Below, piece by piece: positions 7,424 to 15,378 of a DNA stretch of 40,066 nucleotides. The stretch is from Oscillospiraceae bacterium (GTDB lineage: Bacteria; Bacillota; Clostridia; Oscillospirales; Ruminococcaceae), in NCBI GenBank assembly GCA_017460835.1, contig JAFUAD010000043.1, positions 1-40,066 of the forward strand, written 5' to 3'. Below the pieces are notes generated by a model that saw nothing but the letters and a program-made list of their open reading frames with translations, was not told the origin of the DNA and made no database searches. Numbering within the stretch: the first letter of the stretch is position 1; each line of letters opens with the position of its first letter. The translations under genes were made by a program, and so were the position numbers.

Positions 7424-8872
7424 TTATTGCTTCATAAGAGCATTTTTCATCATTGAGAGGTCGATCGCATTGAGCCTTCCGTCGCCGGAGAAATCGCCGG
7501 CCTCCCAGTTTGCGAGGTAGGTATCGGGAACCGCAAGCACCCATTTGTGCAGCAGCACAAGATCGGCAATCTCAAATTTGCCGTTTGCATCGACATCGCC
7601 GCGAACCGTATGCGAATTCTGGTCAAGCGTCAGCTCGGTGATGCTGAGAATCTCGGCGCTCTGCTTGTTGTAGGTGAAGCGGATCGTGATCTGGTCGCCC
7701 GCTTCGTAATAAGCGAGATTCTTCGTGTCATCGCCGTTGAAATAAGACGTACCCCGGAAGGTATAGCTGCCGTTTCCGCGGAAGCGGATCGTGCCGCCGT
7801 CCCCGTTCAGCTCAACCGATTCGATCGTATCGGAGAAGGCGAGCTCTGCCGTTTCCGGCGGGGCGGTCGTTGTGGTGGTTGTTGTGGTAGTTGTGGTCGT
7901 CGTGGTGGGAGCCGTCGTTACAGGGAGCGCATTGGCAAGGTCGAATCTGCCGCTCTCGTCCTTGATCTTCGTCCACATATAGCGCAGCATCCAGCCGTCG
8001 AAATTCGTAATCTTCGCAGCGCTGCCCGCCATCATGATGGAATTCTCGCCGCCGGGGAAGCCGCCGGGCGGGAAGCCGTCCGATTCGCCCTCGCCGCCGT
8101 AGAAGTCGGTCATGCCGAAGCCGTGGCCGATCTCATGCTCCAGCACATGCAGGCTGCCGTATTGCAGCATGCCGAGATAGGCCGTATCGGAGAGGCGCTG
8201 TCCCCAGTCGCCGCCGCAGCCGCCGATATCCGGGAAGCCCTGCGTCGCCCACATATACATATCAAAGCGCTTGTCGAGCCCGCCCGGATACTGATAATTT
8301 GTCTCAGTAAAGTGATCGAAGCGGGAGAGCGCAGAGGGCGCATACGGTTCTCTGTCCGGAATCGTGTCTCTGCCGTTTGTGGTGTCATACTGTGCATCGT
8401 AATACTTGGTGTCGGTGTAGACGACCTCGTCATCGTGCAGATCGAGCAGGCAGCTTTTGTCAATGACCGCCCAGCCGACGACCTTGACGTCGATGTGGTC
8501 ATACGGCCAGTTCTCGTAGCCCGCGAGCCAGTCGTTCCAGTCGTTGATGCAGGTCGAGAGCATCGTCTGGAACTGCTGCCGCTGCTCGTAGGTGACGGTG
8601 TTGTAGGACTGCCACTTGACGACATAGTTGATCGTGCCCTTTCCCGCGACGATCTGGTCAAAGATCGTGTTGCGGCGCGCCGTGGACTGCTCACGCTGGA
8701 TGCGGTTGGTCCAGATCCAGTCAGCCGCGTACTGAAATTCCGACGGCATATCCGAGATGCTCACGGCGGATGCGCTGATCGCACCCGGCGCTGCATCCGG
8801 AAGGGCGGCTGCAAGCGGCGGCACGCAGAGTGCTGCTGCGAGCAGAACGGCTGCGGTTTTCTTGCTGTTCAT
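7424..8872 (-). CDS. Secreted zinc metalloprotease with Thr linker and dockerin
   Basis: A 482-residue exported protein. After a signal peptide (about 1-36) comes a peptidase domain with H246-E-I-G-H250-G-F-G253-M-T-D256, an HExxHxxGxxD zinc motif with Asp as third ligand as in snapalysin-type enzymes. NSIMMAGS (about 278-284) looks like the Met-turn. A linker of Thr residues (about 319-337, 14 in one run) leads to a beta-rich module (about 340-415). A C-terminal dockerin follows (GDVDANGKFEIAD and GDFSGDGRLNAID loops). Proteases carried on cellulosomes are known in Clostridium and Ruminococcus; roles in processing or defence are only suggestions. Start ATG at 8872 with AAAGGGGG upstream. Monocistronic, with its own promoter and terminators. 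Confidence 0.85.
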   Translation of the reverse strand: MNSKKTAAVLLAAALCVPPLAAALPDAAPGAISASAVSISDMPSEFQYAADWIWTNRIQREQSTARRNTIFDQIVAGKGTINYVVKWQSYNTVTYEQRQQFQTMLSTCINDWNDWLAGYENWPYDHIDVKVVGWAVIDKSCLLDLHDDEVVYTDTKYYDAQYDTTNGRDTIPDREPYAPSALSRFDHFTETNYQYPGGLDKRFDMYMWATQGFPDIGGCGGDWGQRLSDTAYLGMLQYGSLHVLEHEIGHGFGMTDFYGGEGESDGFPPGGFPGGENSIMMAGSAAKITNFDGWMLRYMWTKIKDESGRFDLANALPVTTAPTTTTTTTTTTTTTTAPPETAELAFSDTIESVELNGDGGTIRFRGNGSYTFRGTSYFNGDDTKNLAYYEAGDQITIRFTYNKQSAEILSITELTLDQNSHTVRGDVDANGKFEIADLVLLHKWVLAVPDTYLANWEAGDFSGDGRLNAIDLSMMKNALMKQ

Positions 8873-8939
8873 ATGATTTCCCCCTTTGATTTGCTATGCT
8901 TGTGATATTTTTGCAAAACATAACATTCTGTATACTTCT

Positions 8940-8968
8940 ATTCTACATCAATGCGCAGCCGTTGTCAA
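8940..8968 (-). promoter_or_regulatory. Promoter of the metalloprotease gene
   Basis: Minus strand TTGACA (8968-8963), 17-base spacer, TAGAAT (8945-8940). The remaining gene-free, AT-rich sequence up to 9130 shows nothing else I can name. Confidence 0.75.
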
Positions 8969-9135
8969 TTGAATATCGGACAAATCGGAAACAAAAATTA
9001 ACATTATTTTATCAAGGCATTGTAATATTATCCTGCTTTTCGATTGGCAAGTGACACAATCGTACAGTTCCGGCCATCCGAATCAGAATAATAGGCAAAA
9101 CAAGGTTAAATTTCATAATAAGCACAGAAAAACTA

Positions 9136-9164
9136 TTGCAATTTTGGGATTTATATGTTATAAT
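9136..9164 (+). promoter_or_regulatory. Promoter of the expansin operon
   Basis: TTGCAA (9136-9141), 17-base spacer, TATAAT (9159-9164). A small hairpin (GGAAAGGC-TCT-GCCTTTTCC, 9177-9196) lies at the start of the ~60-base leader. Confidence 0.75.
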
Positions 9165-9233
9165 AACAGAATAGACGGAAAGGCTCTGCCTTTTCCTGAA
9201 AGCGATGCATCTAAAACAGAAAGGAAGGTATCT

Positions 9234-10823
9234 ATGCAAAGAATGAAAGCAAAACTCAGCGCTGCGGCGGCATCTGTTTTGATTGCCGTGACAGCGGCAG
9301 GAGCGGCGCCGTTATCCGCATCGGCGGAGGAAACTGAGCCGTCGGTTACAATGGCCATGCTGGCAGGCGGCTCGCAGATCGGCGTGGAATTTATCGTGTC
9401 GCCCTCGGACGGATACGATCTGATCATCAACGGCACAGCCTGCGAGACCGATCACGGCTCCTATGTCCTTCCGGTCAATCCGGCGAACATGACCGATCAG
9501 ATTACCGTTTCCGTAGAAAAGAACGGCAGCGTCGCAATGGCGGAAAAAACCGTCTCGGTCAGCTCATATCTGCAAGGCCAGCTAGCGGATGCCACCTACG
9601 GAGATGTCGCCAAAGCGATGCTGATTTACGGCTTTGCGGCAGATCAGTATTTTAACGGCGGCGCAGATCCGGAAGCATACGGCCTCACCGCGGTGCCGGA
9701 TTACAGCAAGGTGAAAATCACTGCGGAGCCCTTCAGCGCTGACGATGAATGGAGCGAGAGCCTTTCTGATTACGATTTGCAGTATTACGGTATGAATCTG
9801 ACGCTTCTGGATCAGATCCGGTTTTCCGTATTCTTCGAGGCCGCTCCCCAGAACGACGAATACAACCTGGATGAGGGGATCAGTCTTCTGAATGAAGGCA
9901 CTTTTGGCGGTGACTCTGTCAATGCAGAGGCAAACGGTGACCGCTATATTCTCGTTTCCAAGAGCATTTCTGCGGCAAAGCTCGATGAACCGATCGGGCT
10001 TTCTGTCCGGAATATGAGCTGTGTGTTCAAGCCCTCGCAGTATCTTGCCGCGGCGGTTCAAAGCAGCACGGCATCCGATGATCTCAAGGATCTGTGCAAG
10101 GCAATTTACGCATACGGCGAAGCTGCGGCAGCCGTTCCGAATGCAGGCGGCTATTCCGGCAGACTGACATGGTACGAATACAAGACAGGCTGCGCAGGAA
10201 TAGACGATTATGTCGCAGATTATCACGCTCCGGTCGCGGCCGTGACCGATGAGCTCTACAACCGCTATGCAGGCGGCTGGATCGAGATCGACTACCACGG
10301 AAACAAAATCAATGCCATCATTGCGGATGCCATGCCGTATGCAGACAATCAGGATCGCGTAATGGGTGACGTTGACCTTGACAAGGATTCCTTTGAAGCA
10401 CTGACCGGCAGTACCGGCGGCGATCTCCCGATCACTTGGAAAATCATTGAGAATCCTTATGCCGATAAAGAGAACATGAGCCTGAAGCTCAAGAGCGGCA
10501 CTAGCCAGTGGTGGATGCAGTTCCAGTTCCTGAACAGCCGCTATCCGATTCAGTATGTGACCGTCGAGGGAATCAGCCTTGAAAAAAAGTGCAATGAAAA
10601 GGGACTGTTCTACGGCTTCTTCGGATTGACTGACGAACAGGAGCAGGCGGGTCAGATTCACTTCGGTGAAAACGGTCTCGGTGACGGGAACGGTAATTAT
10701 AAAGTCACGCTGACGGATATTTACGGCAATGTTGTGACGGATACATATCATATTGATCTGAGCAACGACAGAAAGCTGACTGAGGACACCGTAATCCCGC
10801 TGGATGTGCAGTTTCCGAAATGA
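9234..10823 (+). CDS. Secreted expansin-like protein with large N-terminal module
   Basis: A 529-residue exported protein. After a signal peptide (cleavage after ASA, about residue 30) there is a ~270-residue N-terminal region of unknown fold containing two related helical stretches (YGDVAKAMLIYGFAADQYF and DLKDLCKAIYAYGEAAAA). From about residue 306 it resembles bacterial expansins such as EXLX1. A barrel-like D1 domain begins at YSGRLTWYEYKTG, with GGWIEIDYHG and a DAMPYAD...D segment in place of the usual DLYPEG..ALDLS. The D2/CBM63-like domain has the typical LKSGTSQWWMQFQFLNSRYPI surface strip. Expansins loosen plant cell walls without hydrolysis. No dockerin is present, so it would act free or be held by the N-terminal module. 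Start ATG 9234 is fixed by AAGGAAGG and the signal peptide. Confidence 0.8.
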   Translation: MQRMKAKLSAAAASVLIAVTAAGAAPLSASAEETEPSVTMAMLAGGSQIGVEFIVSPSDGYDLIINGTACETDHGSYVLPVNPANMTDQITVSVEKNGSVAMAEKTVSVSSYLQGQLADATYGDVAKAMLIYGFAADQYFNGGADPEAYGLTAVPDYSKVKITAEPFSADDEWSESLSDYDLQYYGMNLTLLDQIRFSVFFEAAPQNDEYNLDEGISLLNEGTFGGDSVNAEANGDRYILVSKSISAAKLDEPIGLSVRNMSCVFKPSQYLAAAVQSSTASDDLKDLCKAIYAYGEAAAAVPNAGGYSGRLTWYEYKTGCAGIDDYVADYHAPVAAVTDELYNRYAGGWIEIDYHGNKINAIIADAMPYADNQDRVMGDVDLDKDSFEALTGSTGGDLPITWKIIENPYADKENMSLKLKSGTSQWWMQFQFLNSRYPIQYVTVEGISLEKKCNEKGLFYGFFGLTDEQEQAGQIHFGENGLGDGNGNYKVTLTDIYGNVVTDTYHIDLSNDRKLTEDTVIPLDVQFPK

Positions 10824-10840
10824 CAGAAAGGAGAATGAGC

Positions 10841-10948
10841 ATGAAACAGATTTATACTGAGCCTGAGCTGGAAATCATTGAATTTGAAAGCGAGGATGTC
10901 ATCACGACCTCGCCGCTTGTCGATGAATACGGACTCCCGATCATGTAA
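10841..10948 (+). CDS. Small acidic peptide, 35 residues
   Basis: Short frame with AAAGGAG (10827-10833) seven bases before ATG 10841, 17 bases after the expansin stop. The product has a Lys start, a PELEIIEFESEDVITTS centre and a DEYGLPIM end. Small unannotated peptides with the pattern K-Y-x-P-x-x-E-x-x-x-F-x-S-E-D-x-x-T-T-S recur, to my recollection, in Ruminococcus and relatives, but I know of no function. It lies in an operon between a secreted expansin and a lipoprotein. It has no signal peptide and no Cys. No peptide-modifying enzyme lies beside it, so a RiPP precursor role would be speculation. Confidence 0.6.
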   Translation: MKQIYTEPELEIIEFESEDVITTSPLVDEYGLPIM

Positions 10949-11005
10949 CCATTCCGATATGCCGTGCCGGATTCCGGTGCGGCATATCCTGTAACGGAGG
11001 AAGCA

Positions 11006-11404
11006 ATGAAGCACATTTTCAGAATTCTGCTGCCGGCCTGCTGCGTGCTGCTGACCGCCTGCGGGACACCGTCCTCCTCAGAGAGTGAAGCGCCCGCCGA
11101 GACCACGACGCTGACGGTTCCTGCGGAAACAACGGGTGTTACCGATGCGATCACAGCAGCGCAGACACAGGAGACGGCTGCCGCACAAAGCAGCACCGGG
11201 CAGGAGAACGGTACCGTGACGGAACCCGCTCCGGCGGAGGGCACTGCGCCGACCGGGACACAGCCGTCTGCGGGCGGCGACAGGACATCGGCTTCCGGCG
11301 CGGAGCCGCAGGAGCCTGCGCAGTCTTCCACCGGTGCATCCGGCACAACCTTTGACCGCACACAGGAGGGGCTGATCGAGCTGCCGCGCGTGCCGCTGAA
11401 CTGA
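11006..11404 (+). CDS. Small lipoprotein, Thr/Ser/Pro/Ala-rich
   Basis: A 132-residue protein with a lipoprotein signal peptide ending in LLTAC-G (lipobox Cys near residue 18). After lipid attachment almost the whole chain is low-complexity Thr/Ser/Ala/Pro/Glu/Gly, ending in FDRTQEGLIELPRVPLN. It looks like an extended, possibly O-glycosylated surface spacer. Start ATG 11006 is set by GGAGG just upstream. It closes the expansin transcription unit before a terminator. No enzymatic domain is visible. Confidence 0.75.
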   Translation: MKHIFRILLPACCVLLTACGTPSSSESEAPAETTTLTVPAETTGVTDAITAAQTQETAAAQSSTGQENGTVTEPAPAEGTAPTGTQPSAGGDRTSASGAEPQEPAQSSTGASGTTFDRTQEGLIELPRVPLN

Positions 11405-11416
11405 ATCACAAAACAT

Positions 11417-11448
11417 AAAACGAGGGAACCGCAGGGCTCCCTCGTTTT
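11417..11448. terminator. Bidirectional terminator between convergent genes
   Basis: 11-bp stem AAAACGAGGGA / TCCCTCGTTTT with a 10-base loop, A-run on one side and T-run on the other. It can serve both the lipoprotein (plus) and the beta-helix gene (minus). Confidence 0.85.
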
Positions 11449-11451
11449 GAT

Positions 11452-13005
11452 TCAATATGCGAGTACCTCTTTGAGCACGACGCTGTCCTTGTCGAGATTG
11501 CCGGCGTCATTCCCGTAATCCCAAACCTCCAGCGCCATGCGCGTTGTATCCGCAGGCATTTCGACTGTGATCTCCGCGCTGCCGGTTCCGTCCGCCGTGA
11601 TCTTGCCGAGCGCGATCGTAAACCACTTTCCGGTGCCGCCGGTCGATTCATTCACAGCGCTTGCATCCCAGTATCCCCAGCCCATGTTCAGTGTGCTGCC
11701 GGGCTCCGCCTGCAAGCGGAATGTGACCGTTTTCCCGCCGATGCCGTCGGTCATGCGCCACTTGCCGGCATCCTCCTTCGTATAGAACACGGAATACACC
11801 GGCGTTTCGTCCGTCTGACCGTTCAGGAGCTTTCGCTTCAGCAGTGTCAGATCGGCCGCATTCAGCGTGTCGCTTCCGTTCATATCCGCATTCTGCATGA
11901 AGATGTGCGGCGGCTCGCCGGTGCAGAGGAATTGCTGCAAATACTGCGCATCCTCGGCATTGATCAGCCCGTCCTCGGAGGCATCGCCGCTGAGATAATA
12001 GTGCTCGATCTGCATGACCTTGTTGCCGGTGCTGACGCATTCCGCCGGGATCACGGTGTTGTTGCTCACCTCTGCATAGCAGTTCCAGCCCTTGACCACA
12101 TAGCAGTCAGCGGTATCGAGATAGAGCGTATTTCCGTAGATTTTCGTATTCTGTCCCCAGTTGTCGAGCTGCACGTTCATGTCAAAGGCATAGAGCTGCT
12201 TCTCACAGCCGTTCCGGTAGCCGGTATTGTAGCGGATGACCGCGTCCATGCCCTTTGCCTCGACGAAGCTGTCGCCGCCGTTTTCGCCCTGCATGCCCGT
12301 GCCGTCAAAGGTGCAGTATTCGACGACATTTCCGTAGGTAAATTCCTTGATATCGACATGATCCGCCGCGATATTCGGCCCGAATTTGCAGCCGCGCACG
12401 GTGTTGTAGTGGCATTCGTAGCCGTAATCGGTCGTGTTTTTCGCGCTGCCGATATAAACGCCCTCGCCGTACTGCGGCTTGTAGGTTCCGCAGTCATGCA
12501 CAAAGCAGTTCTCGACGAGATTATAGCTGCTGTTGTCGATGATATGGATGCCCTCGCAGCCGATGTTATAAACCTCGCAGCCGGAGATGAGACTGTGCTC
12601 GGACTGCGCGAGGAAGATTCCCTTCTGCGCCTCGCAGATTTTAAGATCGCGAATCTCCCAGTATGACCCGATGATATTGAGCGCATACTTGTTTTCCTGT
12701 GTCACACCGCAGATCGTGGCGGGGTGGTCGGGGTCCTCGCTCCGCAGAATGATGTGCTGTTCAGGCGTGCCGCTCGCCTCCGAGTAAAAAGCCGCCCATT
12801 TTCCGAGCCATTTGTCATTCTGATAGATGCCCTCCTTCAGAATGATCTCCTGTCCGGCTTCGGCATTTGCCAGCGCCTCGATCAGCCCGTCGGCATCGGA
12901 GACAATGACCTGCTTTGTGTCCGCGCTTGCCGAGGGCGCATAGCCGATCGCAGCGCAGCAGAGCATCCCCGCAGCCAGAGATGCGAATATGCGGTTGTAT
13001 TTCAT
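11452..13005 (-). CDS. Secreted right-handed beta-helix protein with internal dockerin and C-terminal CBM-like module
   Basis: A 517-residue exported protein: signal peptide to about residue 29, then a parallel beta-helix (about 32-345) with repeated short strands ending in N (SLISGCEVYNIGCEGIHIID, NLVENCFVHDCG, NTVRGCKF, NVVEYCTF, AVIRYNTG, TKIYGNTL). This fold is common in polysaccharide lyases and glycosidases; which family I cannot say. A dockerin-like pair (GDASEDGLINAEDAQYL ... ADMNGSDTLNAADLTLL, about 346-405) is followed, unusually, by a further ~110-residue beta module (WRMTDGIGGKTVTFRL ... ALEVWDYG) resembling a CBM. Start ATG 13005 chosen for GGAGG and the signal peptide. Likely substrate is a plant wall polysaccharide. 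Confidence 0.8.
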   Translation of the reverse strand: MKYNRIFASLAAGMLCCAAIGYAPSASADTKQVIVSDADGLIEALANAEAGQEIILKEGIYQNDKWLGKWAAFYSEASGTPEQHIILRSEDPDHPATICGVTQENKYALNIIGSYWEIRDLKICEAQKGIFLAQSEHSLISGCEVYNIGCEGIHIIDNSSYNLVENCFVHDCGTYKPQYGEGVYIGSAKNTTDYGYECHYNTVRGCKFGPNIAADHVDIKEFTYGNVVEYCTFDGTGMQGENGGDSFVEAKGMDAVIRYNTGYRNGCEKQLYAFDMNVQLDNWGQNTKIYGNTLYLDTADCYVVKGWNCYAEVSNNTVIPAECVSTGNKVMQIEHYYLSGDASEDGLINAEDAQYLQQFLCTGEPPHIFMQNADMNGSDTLNAADLTLLKRKLLNGQTDETPVYSVFYTKEDAGKWRMTDGIGGKTVTFRLQAEPGSTLNMGWGYWDASAVNESTGGTGKWFTIALGKITADGTGSAEITVEMPADTTRMALEVWDYGNDAGNLDKDSVVLKEVLAY

Positions 13006-13040
13006 GTTTTCCTCCGGTGTGAATCGTTTTGTCAATCGCT

Positions 13041-13063
13041 GCATCTGCCGAGAACGCAGATGC
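13041..13063 (-). repeat. 8-bp inverted repeat in the leader of the beta-helix gene
   Basis: GCATCTGC-CGAGAAC-GCAGATGC between promoter and start codon. It could be an RNA hairpin or an operator. Confidence 0.45.
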
Positions 13064-13075
13064 AATTTCAAATTC

Positions 13076-13104
13076 AGTATACCACAGATTTACCAAAAAA
13101 TCAA
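13076..13104 (-). promoter_or_regulatory. Promoter of the beta-helix gene
   Basis: Minus strand TTGATT (13104-13099), 17-base spacer, TATACT (13081-13076). Confidence 0.7.
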
Positions 13105-13133
13105 GAGAATCCGGAAAAATATCATACAACGAA

Positions 13134-13162
13134 TTGACATTTGCGAAAAAACATGCTATACT
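13134..13162 (+). promoter_or_regulatory. Promoter of the DUF4434-dockerin gene
   Basis: TTGACA (13134-13139), 17 bases, TATACT (13157-13162) with extended TGc. Transcription would start about at 13169, giving a leader of only ~14 bases that is almost all ribosome-binding site. Confidence 0.8.
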
Positions 13163-13182
13163 GGCAGCGGGAGGGATGCGCG

Positions 13183-14427
13183 ATGAAAACAAGGTTTGCG
13201 CTGCTGCCGGCGGCGATTCTGCTGTGTGCCGTGCCGGTTTCGGCGGAGGCACATGCGGAAATCCCGCAGACACCGCTCTTTGAGGCGAGCTTTTTGCAGA
13301 GCTGGTACTGCCGCGGCTGGACGCCGGAGCAGTGGCATGATGAGCTGTCCGCGATGCGTGAGGCGGGCTTCCGCTCGGTGATTTTGCAATCGACGGTTGA
13401 TCTCAGCTACGAATACACCGACACCTCGAAGCCGAAAACCGACGCATCTGCGTATGATCTGACCGCCTGCTCTGCGCTGTATCCCGATGCATCGGTGCCC
13501 GGCTCTGAGTCAGAGCACGCGCTCGCGGATGCACTGCAAGCGGCGCAGGAAACCGGCATGCAGGTCTATATCGGCACGGTCAGCGACTCCCGCTGGTGGA
13601 GCTACGGCTGGGGCGTTCCCGATGCATATTTTACCGCATGGACGGAGGAAAACGCGGCATATTCTGCCAATGTAATCCGTAATACTTGGGCGTTGTACGG
13701 TGAGCAGTACGGCGATCAGATCGCAGGATTCTACTACAATAATGAAATCTGGAACATAGATGCTGCCTGCGCCGGAACGGACGGCGGGGCGTATGCGGCG
13801 CTGCTCGGCGCAAATATCCGCGCTTCCGTTGATGCAATTTCGGCGCTCTGTCCGGAGAAGCCGCTGCTCATCAGCCCATTTTACAATGCCGATCTTTCGA
13901 GCGCAGAGGCTTACGGCGCATTCCTTTCCGATATCGCAAAAGCTGCGAATCTGCGTGCATATGATATCATCGCACCGCAGGACGGCGGCGGCCGCGACTA
14001 CTCCCCCGACCGGATCGCAGAGTGGAGCGATGCGGTTCAGAATGCCCTCGGGAACCGCGTGCGGTACTGGATCAACAATGAGACCTTCAATGCGGATTCA
14101 TCCGCAAAACCGATGGACACACTGCGGCAGAATTTCATTGCGACTGCCGGCGCCGAGCGGCATATCCTGTTTTCATGGAACCACTATTATCACGGAACGC
14201 TCGATGTGGAATTTGACGCATTCTCTGCGAAATTATCCGGCGACGTCAACTTCGACGGCCTGCGCGATGCAGACGATGTCACGGCGCTGCACCGCTGGCT
14301 GATGCACGACCGCATTGCGGTGCAAAACTGGATCGCTGCCGATTTTGATGCGGACGACACCCTGACCGCAGCCGATCTCACCCTGCTGAAGCGCAGTCTG
14401 CTTGCGAATTTGGAGAATAGATCATAA
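13183..14427 (+). CDS. DUF4434 glycosidase-like protein with dockerin
   Basis: A 414-residue secreted protein: signal peptide (about 1-25, cleavage after AEA), then a TIM-barrel-type domain matching DUF4434 (about 30-345). Visible features are FLQSWYCRGWTPEQWHDEL, GFRSVILQS, a YIGT strand, AGFYYNNEIWN (a candidate acidic catalytic strand), PLLISPFYN and YDIIAPQDGGG. Most DUF4434 proteins are uncharacterised glycoside-hydrolase-like enzymes. A C-terminal dockerin (GDVNFDGLRDADD, ADFDADDTLTAAD) follows directly. Start ATG 13183 with GGGAGGG at 13169-13175. Divergent from the beta-helix gene, with separate but adjacent promoters. Confidence 0.8.
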   Translation: MKTRFALLPAAILLCAVPVSAEAHAEIPQTPLFEASFLQSWYCRGWTPEQWHDELSAMREAGFRSVILQSTVDLSYEYTDTSKPKTDASAYDLTACSALYPDASVPGSESEHALADALQAAQETGMQVYIGTVSDSRWWSYGWGVPDAYFTAWTEENAAYSANVIRNTWALYGEQYGDQIAGFYYNNEIWNIDAACAGTDGGAYAALLGANIRASVDAISALCPEKPLLISPFYNADLSSAEAYGAFLSDIAKAANLRAYDIIAPQDGGGRDYSPDRIAEWSDAVQNALGNRVRYWINNETFNADSSAKPMDTLRQNFIATAGAERHILFSWNHYYHGTLDVEFDAFSAKLSGDVNFDGLRDADDVTALHRWLMHDRIAVQNWIAADFDADDTLTAADLTLLKRSLLANLENRS

Positions 14428-14445
14428 TTTTTGGAGAATCGTTCA

Positions 14446-14474
14446 TTGCATTCCGCACGAAAAACTGCTATAAT
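14446..14474 (+). promoter_or_regulatory. Promoter of the candidate small RNA
   Basis: TTGCAT (14446-14451), 17-base spacer, TATAAT (14469-14474), extended TGc. It lies after a completed gene and points into an 80-base segment ending in a terminator, not into a coding gene. Confidence 0.7.
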
Positions 14475-14480
14475 TAACTG

Positions 14481-14553
14481 TAATAAGAGCATTTGCGAGA
14501 ATGCTCGGTGCAGCCGCATGAAGAAGAGAGGGCTTCATGCGGCTGCACTTTTT
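14481..14553 (+). ncRNA. Candidate small RNA (two hairpins, own promoter and terminator)
   Basis: A transcript from the promoter at 14446-14474 would begin near 14481. It folds a 7-bp hairpin (GAGCATT 14487-14493 / AATGCTC 14500-14506) and then a 16-bp perfect hairpin (14508-14523 / 14533-14548) followed by a T-run. It has no open frame with a ribosome-binding site. The second hairpin also terminates read-through from the DUF4434 gene. I do not recognise the RNA family. Confidence 0.5.
14508..14553 (+). terminator. Strong intrinsic terminator
   Basis: 16-bp perfect stem (14508-14523 with 14533-14548), loop AAGAGAGGG, then TTTTTATT. Confidence 0.9.
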
Positions 14554-14583
14554 ATTATATGACGGAAACCCGGCGCGTTGCAC

Positions 14584-15348
14584 TCACGCCCTGCCGAGAA
14601 TTCCCTTGTAGATTTCCAGATCATCCTCCCGGAACACATTGAAGATGGCCTTGATGCCGTGCTGCTTCCGGAATTCTCTGACGGTCTGCACGGCGATCTC
14701 AGCCGCCTCCTTCTGCGGGAATCCGAAAACGCCCGTTGAGATGCAGCAGAATGCGATGCTCTCGATGCCGTTCTGTACGGCGATCTCCAGACAGCTCTTG
14801 TAGGAGCTCTCCAGAAGCCTGCAATGTGCCTCCGTGAGCCGCCCCTGCACGATCGGGCCGACCGTGTGGATCACATAGCCGCAGGGCAGATTGTATGCGG
14901 GGGTGATCTTCGCCCTGCCCGTGGGCTCCTCATGCCCCTGTGCCCGCATGATGCGGTCGCATTCATACCGCAGACGGACGCCAGCAAAGGTGTGGATGCA
15001 GTTGTCAATGCAGCTGTGGCACGGCTGCCAGCAGCCTGTCATGCCGGAATTTGCAGCATTGACGATCGCGCCGCATTTCAGTGTGGTGATATCGCCCCGC
15101 CAGAGGTAGAGGCCGTCCTCAATCGGCGTGAGATCGGCGATATCGGTAATACCCTTTCGCTGCGTCATTTCCGTGAGGAATGCGTCCTCCGCCTGCAAAA
15201 ACTCCGTATCCGCCTCCTGTGCCGGGCGGATATTCACAAGCCCTCTGTAAAGGCGGAATTTATCACGCTCATCTGCTGGAATTTCGATGCTGCCGAGCCC
15301 GGGGCGCTCGGAGCGCAGCCGTTCAATCAGATAATCCAGTTTGTTCAT
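14584..15348 (-). CDS. Zinc-containing macrodomain protein (ADP-ribosyl hydrolase type)
   Basis: A 254-residue protein. The N-terminal ~85 residues form the helical extension typical of Zn-macro proteins. The macrodomain follows with AIVNAANSGMTGC, then the zinc motif GCWQPCHSCIDNCIH, GYVIHTVGPIV, and the phosphate loop STGVFGFP. The family removes ADP-ribose from proteins and is often encoded beside a sirtuin ADP-ribosyltransferase (SirTM) and a GcvH-like protein; none is present here. Start ATG 15348 is preferred over an upstream ATG because AAGGTGACC precedes it and the family N-terminus begins there. Confidence 0.88.
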   Translation of the reverse strand: MNKLDYLIERLRSERPGLGSIEIPADERDKFRLYRGLVNIRPAQEADTEFLQAEDAFLTEMTQRKGITDIADLTPIEDGLYLWRGDITTLKCGAIVNAANSGMTGCWQPCHSCIDNCIHTFAGVRLRYECDRIMRAQGHEEPTGRAKITPAYNLPCGYVIHTVGPIVQGRLTEAHCRLLESSYKSCLEIAVQNGIESIAFCCISTGVFGFPQKEAAEIAVQTVREFRKQHGIKAIFNVFREDDLEIYKGILGRA

Positions 15349-15378
15349 TTGGTCACCTTCCTGTTTGTTTGCCGCGGA

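Noticed and set aside
7860-7915. CRISPR or tandem-repeat array
   Set aside because: The GTNGT-rich stretch is the reverse complement of Thr codons in a protein linker; there are no spaced repeats and no array elsewhere in the window.
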